DNA from: Propionibacteriaceae bacterium
GTDB lineage: Bacteria; Actinomycetota; Actinomycetes; Propionibacteriales; Propionibacteriaceae
Direction of reading: 5' to 3'
Length of the DNA stretch: 5,132 nucleotides
Assembly: GCA_003158895.1 (NCBI GenBank)
Contig: PMLO01000200.1
Span: 1-5,132 of the forward strand
Of this stretch, positions 1-3,909 are shown piece after piece. Numbering within the stretch: the first letter of the stretch is position 1; every line of letters begins with the position of its first letter. The translations under genes were made by a program, and so were the position numbers. The notes beneath the pieces are model-generated. The model saw only the letters and a list, made by a program, of their open reading frames with translations. It made no database searches and was not told the DNA's origin.

Positions 1-240
1 ATAATCGACGACCCCGAGGCGTACCACACGGTCATCGATGCCTTCACGCGTATCGACCCGGCCGCCGGGGACGTGCATCGTCGCATCGCCTGGGTGCCCA
101 ACCAACCGCTCCACGGCGCCTTCAGACTGGTCTCGCCTGCAGTCGCCGCGGCGGTCGAAGACAGCCTCGTAGCACTGAACGCCACCCGTGCCATCAGCGA
201 TGCCTCGAACCGCCTGGAGATATCCCGGTCCGAGCACTGA
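1..240 (+). CDS. C-terminal end of an unidentified protein, possibly an ABC transporter solute-binding protein (partial)
   Basis: Frame 1 is open from the first base to a TGA at 238-240, giving 79 residues of a protein whose start lies outside the window. The piece is soluble in character, with no membrane segment. It ends in an Ala-rich, helix-like stretch (SPAVAAAVEDSLVALNAT, then a short tail RLEISRSEH). The pattern of a Pro-containing strand, a helix, and a final 'AL(N/G)...ls.A' helix resembles the C-terminus of family 1 extracellular sugar-binding proteins, and a LacI-type regulator follows 40 bp downstream, a common pairing. That assignment is inference from a short tail and could be wrong. 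The reading frame itself is well supported by third-position GC bias and by the clean handover to the next gene. Confidence 0.6.
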   Translation: MIDDPEAYHTVIDAFTRIDPAAGDVHRRIAWVPNQPLHGAFRLVSPAVAAAVEDSLVALNATRAISDASNRLEISRSEH

Positions 241-269
241 CCGGCAGCTATACGCACCCAACACCCACC

Positions 270-277
270 GGGAGAGG
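270..277 (+). promoter_or_regulatory. Ribosome binding site of the LacI-family gene
   Basis: The purine run GGGAGAGG lies 3 bp before the ATG at 281, with its GGGAG core about 6 bp away. It decides the start: the in-frame ATG at 188 has no such element, lies inside the upstream gene, and would add 31 non-homologous residues before the helix-turn-helix. Confidence 0.75.
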
Positions 278-280
278 CCG

Positions 281-1318
281 ATGACAAGCCCGCTGAATCG
301 CACGGTCACGATCGAGGACGTGGCCCATCTGGCCGGCGTCTCGCGGGCAGCAGTCTCGAAGGTCATCAGGGACGCCTACGGGGTGAGCGACGAGATGCGA
401 GCCAAGGTCGAGGTCGCCATCGCCCAGCTCGGCTACCGCCCGCGGGTGTCGGCACGCGCGATGCGCGGGGCAACGTACACGCTGGGGATCGAGATCCCGA
501 CAATCCGGAATCCGTTCTTCACCCAGATCATCGCGGGTGCAGCCTCCGCGCTGGTCGGCAGCCGGTACCAGCTGATCATCGCTGCCGCGGGTCCCGACCA
601 CGACGGCGGGCCGCAGGCCATCGAGGCCCTGGCGGACCGTCAAGTCGACGGCATCCTCGCCATCTCGCCGGCCGTCGCCCCGGAATGGCTGGAGGACCTC
701 GCGCAACGCACACCACTGGTCATGCTCGGCCGGCACGACAACTCCCGCTATTACGACACGGTCGTCGACGACGACCTCGAAGGCGCCCGGCTCGCCGTCC
801 GACACCTGAACGACCTGGGCCACCGCGACATCGTCCACCTCACCATCAGGCCAGAGGCCGAGATCAACATGACGACCGCGCCGCATGCCTTGCGCGAGCG
901 GGGGTACGAGCTGGCCATGGCCGAGCTCGGTCTCCTGAATCGGGCTCGCGTCGTCCATGTCGAGCCATATGGGGAGGACACGAGGCAGAAAGCGCTGGCT
1001 CTACTCAGCAGTGCGTACCGGCCGACCGCGATCTTCGCGGGGCACGACGACTTGGCTCTTGGAGTGCTGCAGGCGCTCAGCGAGCTCGGGCTCAGCGTGG
1101 CCGACGTCTCCGTGGTCGGGTACGACGACACCGACATCGCCGCCCACCCGTTGGTGTCCATGACGAGCGTCAACCAGTCCGGCACCCTTATGGGCGAGTT
1201 GGTCGTTCGCCTGCTGCTCGAACGCATTGCCGGCCGAACCGAACCGGCGCATGAGGTCATCCAGCCATACCTCGTGGCCCGTAGGACGACCGCATGCTTG
1301 CGAGTCGACCCGAAGTGA
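281..1318 (+). CDS. LacI-family transcriptional repressor
   Basis: This is a complete 345-residue regulator, the normal LacI-family length (about 330-350). Residues 10-55 form the helix-turn-helix domain (TIEDVAHLAGVSRAAVSKVI...GYRP). The recognition helix carries Arg22-Ala23 at the two positions that set operator specificity in LacI (Tyr17-Gln18). Residues 56-63 are the hinge helix (VSARAMRG), with Met61 in place of the usual minor-groove-intercalating Leu. Residues 67-345 are the periplasmic-binding-protein-like effector domain, with the family motifs NPFF (77-80), VDGIL, AIFAGHDDLALGVL and DVSVVGYDD. By family knowledge it is a cytoplasmic dimer or tetramer that releases DNA on binding a sugar or related ligand; the ligand cannot be read from the sequence. 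It follows the upstream partial gene by 40 bp on the same strand, so co-transcription and control of that operon are likely. I saw no convincing operator palindrome nearby. Confidence 0.93.
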   Translation: MTSPLNRTVTIEDVAHLAGVSRAAVSKVIRDAYGVSDEMRAKVEVAIAQLGYRPRVSARAMRGATYTLGIEIPTIRNPFFTQIIAGAASALVGSRYQLIIAAAGPDHDGGPQAIEALADRQVDGILAISPAVAPEWLEDLAQRTPLVMLGRHDNSRYYDTVVDDDLEGARLAVRHLNDLGHRDIVHLTIRPEAEINMTTAPHALRERGYELAMAELGLLNRARVVHVEPYGEDTRQKALALLSSAYRPTAIFAGHDDLALGVLQALSELGLSVADVSVVGYDDTDIAAHPLVSMTSVNQSGTLMGELVVRLLLERIAGRTEPAHEVIQPYLVARRTTACLRVDPK

Positions 1319-1340
1319 AGTGCGAACCACCCAGGGATCA

Positions 1341-1365
1341 TCGGGACGACACGATTCGAACCTGT
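1341..1365 (-). other. tRNA 3'-end fragment, candidate attachment-site (att) remnant
   Basis: Read on the minus strand, these 25 bases look like the last third of a tRNA: a 5-nt T-stem strand (ACAGG), a canonical TTCGAAT T-loop, the returning T-stem strand (CGTGT), a 7-nt acceptor strand (CGTCCCG) and discriminator A. From memory, it is close to the 3' end of actinobacterial tRNA-Pro. One T-stem pair is broken (G opposite G). No anticodon arm, D-arm or matching 5' acceptor strand (CGGGACG) is present to the right, and no CCA follows, so this is not a working tRNA. A tRNA 3' end without the rest of the gene, next to a tyrosine recombinase remnant, is the classic signature of an att site. The likely orientation puts the mobile-element side to the right (toward the integrase) and the chromosomal side, with the LacI gene, to the left. 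Confidence 0.5.
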
Positions 1366-1411
1366 CCACGGGCTCCGAGCTCGCACGGTCCCTGGCTGGC
1401 TGTGTCCTCGG

Positions 1412-1436
1412 GGCGGCAGGTTTTCGACCTGCGGCC
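1412..1436. repeat. Inverted repeat / short hairpin in the scar region
   Basis: GGCGGCAGGT (1412-1421) and ACCTGCGGCC (1427-1436) pair with one G-G mismatch around a TTTCG loop. It lies between the tRNA fragment and the integrase homology. No T-run follows on either strand, so it is not an obvious terminator. It could be part of an old attachment or recombinase-binding region, or chance in GC-rich DNA. Confidence 0.35.
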
Positions 1437-1440
1437 TCGG

Positions 1441-1816
1441 CGGGACATCGTCCTCCAGCTGTCGGCCGCTGGTGAGCGGTGGGGCGGCTCGACCCTGGTC
1501 ACGAATGCCATCGCGCCCGTCCTCGCCCTGGGCCATCGAACGCGCCGTGAGGGCGACTCGGGGAACCGTGAAGGGTCTTCCCGCCGGGTTCCGCTTCCAC
1601 GACCTGCGGCACTACTTCGCGTCGCTGCTGATCGCGGCCGGGCTTGACGTGAAGGTTGTTCAGACGCGGCTTCGGCACGCGTCGGCCGTCACGACGCTGA
1701 ACACCTACGGCCACATGTTCCCGGACAAAGACGAGTCCGCACGGGCGGCGGTCGCTGCTGCTCTCGCTGCCCGTGCGGACTCTGTGCGGACTCAGGGGGT
1801 GGTTACTGCCCTCTGA
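1441..1816 (+). pseudogene. Tyrosine recombinase (integrase) remnant, C-terminal part, frameshifted
   Basis: The frame ending at TGA 1814-1816 encodes the C-terminal catalytic half of an actinobacterial phage/ICE-type tyrosine integrase. Visible landmarks are HDLRHYFASLL (His and the second catalytic Arg, from about 1598), LRHAS (third-box His, near 1676) and LNTYGHMF (nucleophilic Tyr, near 1706), then an Ala/Arg-rich tail ending near RADSVRT. Homology in this frame begins near PSSPWAIERAVRA (about 1517). Just upstream, from 1441 to 1506, a different frame reads RDIVLQLSA...ERWGGSTLVTN, which looks like the preceding part of the same protein, so a frameshift lies at about 1507-1516. The N-terminal arm-binding and core-binding domains, the first catalytic Arg box and the catalytic Lys are not recognisable. 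About 100-120 of an expected 350-400 residues remain. GTG 1472 has no ribosome binding site. This is almost certainly inactive debris of an integrated element. Confidence 0.8.
1733..1782. repeat. 14-bp perfect inverted repeat forming a long hairpin at the end of the integrase remnant
   Basis: The arms are 1733-1746 (GAGTCCGCACGGGC) and 1769-1782 (GCCCGTGCGGACTC), a perfect 14-bp match. Inner bases 1747-1751 and 1764-1768 extend the RNA stem by five pairs, two of them G-U, leaving a 12-nt loop. The 10-mer GTGCGGACTC recurs directly at 1784-1793. In the glnA transcript direction the hairpin lies about 50-100 nt past the glnA stop and is followed by TCGTCTTTG, only a weak U-run. It may help end or stabilise the glnA mRNA, or act as a site of the former element. 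The sequence also encodes the Ala/Arg-rich integrase tail, so coding constraint explains part of it. Confidence 0.5.
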
Positions 1817-1826
1817 CTACGCCTTT
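1793..1826 (+). terminator. Weak terminator-like hairpin in the convergent gap
   Basis: CAGGGGG (1793-1799) pairs with CCCTCTG (1809-1815), with one G-U pair and a 9-nt loop. TTTT at 1823-1826 follows on the + strand after a 7-nt gap. It spans the integrase stop and sits before the converging glnA stop. The displaced, short T-run makes it a poor intrinsic terminator, so this call is tentative. Confidence 0.25.
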
Positions 1827-1829
1827 TGC

Positions 1830-3260
1830 TTACATGTCGTAGTACATCTCGAACTCGTGCGGGTGCGGACGCATGCGGATCGCGTCGATGTCCGCACGCT
1901 TCATCTCGATCCACGTCTCGATGAGGTCCGAGGTGAACACGCCGCCTGCGAGCAGGTAGTCGTGGTCCTTCTCGAGCTCGTCGAGCACCGCGTCGAGGGA
2001 CGCCGGAACCGTCGGGATCTGGGCGTGCTCCTCGGGAGGCAGCTCGTACAGGTCCTTGTCGACCGGGGCCATCGGCTCGATCTTGTTGACGATGCCGTCG
2101 AGGCCGGCCAGGAGGCAGGCGGCGAAGGCGAGGTACGGGTTCGCGCTCGGGTCCGGGCAGCGGAACTCGAGGCGCTTGGCCTTCGGGTTCGAGCCGGTGA
2201 CCGGGATGCGGATGCACGCGGAGCGGTTACGGCCCGAGTACACGAGGTTGACCGGAGCCTCGAAGCCCGGGACGAGACGGTGGTACGAGTTCGTCGTCGG
2301 GTTCGTGAACGCCAGCAGGCTGGGCGCGTGGTGCAGCAGACCACCGATGTAGTAGCGCGCCGTGTCCGACAGGCCCGCATAGCCGGCCTCGTCGGCGAAC
2401 AGCGGTACGCCTTCCTTCCACAGCGACTGGTGGACATGCATGCCCGAGCCGTTGTCACCGAAGATCGGCTTCGGCATGAAGGTCACGGTCTTGCCGGCGG
2501 CCCAGGCCGTGTTCTTCACGATGTACTTGAACTTCTGCACGTCGTCAGCCGCGGCGAGCATGGTGTTGAACTTGTAGTTGATCTCCGCCTGGCCCGCGGT
2601 GCCCACCTCGTGGTGCGCCCGCTCGATCTCGAGACCGGCGCCGCTGAGGTTGCGCACCATGTCGTCGCGGAGGTCGGTGAAGTGGTCGACCGGGGCTACC
2701 GGGAAGTAGCCACCCTTGTACTTCACCTTGTAGCCACGGTTCGGGCGGCCGTCGGGATCGGTCTCGGCGCCCGTGTTCCAGGCCCCGGCCTCGGAGTCGA
2801 TGTAGTAGTAGCTCGCGTTCTGCTTCGTCTCGTAGCGCACCGAGTCGAAGATGTAGAACTCGGCCTCAGGAGCGAAGAACGCCGTGTCGCCGATGCCGGA
2901 GGAGGCGAGGTACGCCTCAGCCTTGCGGGCGATGTTGCGCGGGTCGCGGCTGTAGGCCTCCTTCGTGATCGGGTCGTGGACGAAGAAGTTGAGGACGAGC
3001 GTCTTGGCCTTCCGGAACGGGTCCACGTACGCCGACGTCGCATCAGGCATCAGCGCCATGTCGGACTCGTGGATCTTCTGGAAGCCACGGATCGACGAAC
3101 CGTCGAACGCCAGCCCATCCTCGAAGACGGCATGCGTCAGGGCCGCGGCCGGGATCGTGAAGTGCTGCATGACGCCCGGCAGGTCGCAGAACCGGATGTC
3201 GATTGACTCGATGTCGTTGTCCTTGACATAAGCCAACGTGTCGTCGGCGCCTTGGAACAT
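1830..3260 (-). CDS. glnA: Glutamine synthetase type I (GSI-beta)
   Basis: This 476-residue enzyme makes glutamine from glutamate, ammonia and ATP in the cytoplasm, as a dodecamer in this family. The beta-grasp domain carries FDGSSIRGF (52-60). The catalytic domain carries APEAEFYIFD (130-139, metal-binding Glu), KPIFGDNGSGMHVHQS (264-279, ATP-binding signature with metal ligand His275), the flap Glu region NSYHRLVPGFEAP (324-336), NRSACIRIP (345-353) and EFRCPDPSANPYLAF (365-379). Tyr405 in DKDLYELPPEE matches the adenylylated tyrosine of the enterobacterial and mycobacterial enzymes, so GlnE-type covalent control is likely. Length fits the family (about 470-478). The start is ATG 3258-3260, preceded by GGAGG at 3265-3269; an in-frame ATG at 3287 would add nine residues upstream of this site. 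It is transcribed alone, divergent from the RDD gene and convergent with the integrase remnant. A GlnR-type operator lies upstream. Confidence 0.98.
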   Translation of the reverse strand: MFQGADDTLAYVKDNDIESIDIRFCDLPGVMQHFTIPAAALTHAVFEDGLAFDGSSIRGFQKIHESDMALMPDATSAYVDPFRKAKTLVLNFFVHDPITKEAYSRDPRNIARKAEAYLASSGIGDTAFFAPEAEFYIFDSVRYETKQNASYYYIDSEAGAWNTGAETDPDGRPNRGYKVKYKGGYFPVAPVDHFTDLRDDMVRNLSGAGLEIERAHHEVGTAGQAEINYKFNTMLAAADDVQKFKYIVKNTAWAAGKTVTFMPKPIFGDNGSGMHVHQSLWKEGVPLFADEAGYAGLSDTARYYIGGLLHHAPSLLAFTNPTTNSYHRLVPGFEAPVNLVYSGRNRSACIRIPVTGSNPKAKRLEFRCPDPSANPYLAFAACLLAGLDGIVNKIEPMAPVDKDLYELPPEEHAQIPTVPASLDAVLDELEKDHDYLLAGGVFTSDLIETWIEMKRADIDAIRMRPHPHEFEMYYDM

Positions 3261-3264
3261 GGAA

Positions 3265-3270
3265 CCTCCA
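3265..3270 (-). promoter_or_regulatory. glnA ribosome binding site
   Basis: On the minus strand TGGAGG (3270-3265) sits 4 nt before the ATG at 3260. It fixes the start at MFQGADD rather than at the upstream in-frame ATG (3287), which would place this site inside the coding sequence. Confidence 0.8.
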
Positions 3271-3275
3271 GTGAA

Positions 3276-3298
3276 CTCAGGGCGCACGGTGCGCCGAG
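3276..3298 (-). repeat. Palindromic hairpin in the glnA 5' leader
   Basis: GGCGCA (3281-3286) and TGCGCC (3290-3295) form a perfect 6-bp stem with a 3-nt loop. Outer CTC (3276-3278) and GAG (3296-3298) add three pairs beyond a 2-nt bulge. It falls at or just after the predicted glnA transcription start, so the mRNA may begin with this stem. A role in mRNA stability or as a second protein-binding site is inference. Confidence 0.4.
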
Positions 3299-3302
3299 AC
3301 TG

Positions 3303-3308
3303 AACCTA
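3303..3308 (-). promoter_or_regulatory. glnA -10 element
   Basis: On the minus strand TAGGTT fits the actinobacterial TANNNT -10 pattern, predicting a start near 3296 and a leader of about 36 nt. No good -35 hexamer is found at 16-19 bp. That fits a promoter depending on an activator bound at the adjacent GlnR box, whose centre would fall near -42. Confidence 0.5.
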
Positions 3309-3318
3309 GTGATGGGCC

Positions 3319-3356
3319 GTTGCCGACCCATGTCGGGATTGTTTCGGCAATGTAAC
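3319..3356 (-). promoter_or_regulatory. GlnR-type operator (GlnR box) upstream of glnA
   Basis: Read on the minus strand from 3356, the layout is GTTAC-n6-GAAAC-n6-GACAT-n6-GCAAC. This matches the published actinobacterial GlnR box, gTnAc-n6-GaAAc repeated twice with 6-bp gaps. The first pair is perfect, the third half-site is weak (GACAT) and the fourth is one base off. Spacing is exact over all 38 bp. GlnR is the OmpR-type global nitrogen regulator that activates glnA and amtB genes under nitrogen limitation in streptomycetes and mycobacteria. The box lies 10 bp upstream of the proposed glnA -10. Its other edge is about 53 bp from the RDD-gene -10, so an effect on that gene is possible but less likely. 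Confidence 0.75.
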
Positions 3357-3382
3357 GCCCCACGAAGAGTCTCGCAGGCCAT

Positions 3383-3405
3383 CTCAGAAGACCGTCTGAG
3401 CGGTC
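3383..3405 (+). repeat. Two overlapping, mutually exclusive short hairpins
   Basis: CTCAGA (3383-3388) can pair with TCTGAG (3395-3400), while GACCG (3390-3394) can pair with CGGTC (3401-3405); each uses the other's loop. They lie just upstream of the RDD-gene -10. If transcription starts at the ATG they are not in that mRNA and would matter only as DNA sites. Confidence 0.3.
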
Positions 3406-3409
3406 CGGA

Positions 3410-3415
3410 TATGCT
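3410..3415 (+). promoter_or_regulatory. -10 element for leaderless transcription of the RDD gene
   Basis: TATGCT (TANNNT type) ends 7 bp before the ATG at 3423, the spacing expected when transcription begins at the start codon. No Shine-Dalgarno sequence precedes this ATG, which agrees with a leaderless mRNA, a common arrangement in actinobacteria. The -35 region (around 3388) is poor. Confidence 0.5.
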
Positions 3416-3422
3416 CCACGAC

Positions 3423-3863
3423 ATGGGAGACGAGACGGCGACGGGTTACCCAGGATCCTCGCTGGGGCTTCCCTCCTCGGGCCGCGGTTCACTTGCCTCC
3501 TGGCGTGCCAGGATCGCCGCGCTCATCATCGACTGGGCGGCGAGCATGGCCGTCGCCACGCTTCTCGTGGGTACTGGCGCGCTGTACGGCGGAGGCTGGC
3601 GCGGCTTCGTCGTTCTCGCCGTGTACGTCGTGCAGAAGGCCCTCCTGACCTGGCTCACCTCCGCGTCCTTCGGGCAGCTGCTCGCGCGGGTCGCGGTGGT
3701 ACGGGTCGAGGGTGGGCCGATCGGTCCGTGGCGGGCGATCGTCCGAGCGGTCATGGTCGGCCTCGTCGTCCCGGCGGTCGTCGTCGGCGCCGAGCGGCGC
3801 GGGCTGGACGACCTCGTTCTCGGGACGGTCGTCGTGAACCGTGCGGATGGCCGTACGGCCTGA
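3423..3863 (+). CDS. RDD family membrane protein
   Basis: This 146-residue integral membrane protein has a Gly/Ser/Pro-rich cytoplasmic start (YPGSSLGLPSSGRGSLASW), then an RDD domain. Transmembrane segments are likely at about 31-54, 60-79 and 106-123. The diagnostic residues are visible: Arg30 and Asp37 in RIAALIID, and Asp130 in RGLDDLVLGTVVV. SFGQLLARVAVVRVEGGPIG (82-101) matches the family's 'S.Gqrl.g.rVvr.dG.p' loop. The biochemical role of RDD proteins is not settled; some have been linked to ion or small-molecule transport. Small RDD genes next to glnA recur in actinobacteria, as far as I recall. ATG 3423 is chosen because family similarity begins just after it and a -10 lies 7 bp upstream. 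ATGs at 3252 and 3411 remain open, but 3252 would run through the GlnR box. The downstream GH1 gene starts 46 bp later. Confidence 0.88.
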   Translation: MGDETATGYPGSSLGLPSSGRGSLASWRARIAALIIDWAASMAVATLLVGTGALYGGGWRGFVVLAVYVVQKALLTWLTSASFGQLLARVAVVRVEGGPIGPWRAIVRAVMVGLVVPAVVVGAERRGLDDLVLGTVVVNRADGRTA

Positions 3864-3874
3864 GCGAGGATCGG

Positions 3875-3880
3875 TAGTCT
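3875..3880 (+). promoter_or_regulatory. Possible -10 element of the GH1 gene
   Basis: TAGTCT in the short gap after the RDD stop fits the TANNNT pattern and predicts a start near 3887, leaving a leader of about 23 nt that contains the ribosome binding site. No clear -35 is seen. The 12-bp perfect palindrome GGCCGTACGGCC (3849-3860) covers the expected -35 position. The gene could also be read through from the RDD promoter. Confidence 0.4.
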
Positions 3881-3896
3881 GGGCTGACAGGCCACA

Positions 3897-3903
3897 AAGG
3901 GAG
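3897..3903 (+). promoter_or_regulatory. Ribosome binding site of the GH1 gene
   Basis: AAGGGAG lies 6 bp before the GTG at 3910 and fixes this non-ATG start. The GH1 N-terminal motif follows about 14 codons later, as expected. Confidence 0.75.
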
Positions 3904-3909
3904 TCTTTC

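Noticed and set aside
188..280. Upstream ATG (188) as the LacI-gene start
   Set aside because: It overlaps the end of the preceding gene in another frame, lacks a ribosome binding site, and adds 31 residues before the first conserved helix.
1341..1440. An intact tRNA gene on the minus strand
   Set aside because: Only the T-arm and 3' acceptor strand are present; there is no anticodon arm, D-arm or matching 5' acceptor strand, and one T-stem pair is broken.
751..1536. A 261-codon minus-strand frame across the lacI 3' end and the scar
   Set aside because: It is antisense to the well-supported LacI frame, has no recognisable domain and no ribosome binding site.
1773..3206. A 477-codon open frame on the + strand antisense to glnA
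   Set aside because: It mirrors glnA, whose protein is unmistakable. The antisense product is Arg/Val/Leu-rich without family motifs, a common by-product of third-position GC bias.
3261..3287. Longer glnA start at ATG 3287
   Set aside because: It would place the strong GGAGG site inside the coding region; the usual glnA N-terminus begins at MFQ (3260).
3252..3422. Longer RDD-protein start at ATG 3252
   Set aside because: It would cover the whole glnA promoter and GlnR box, and the extra 57 residues look non-coding.
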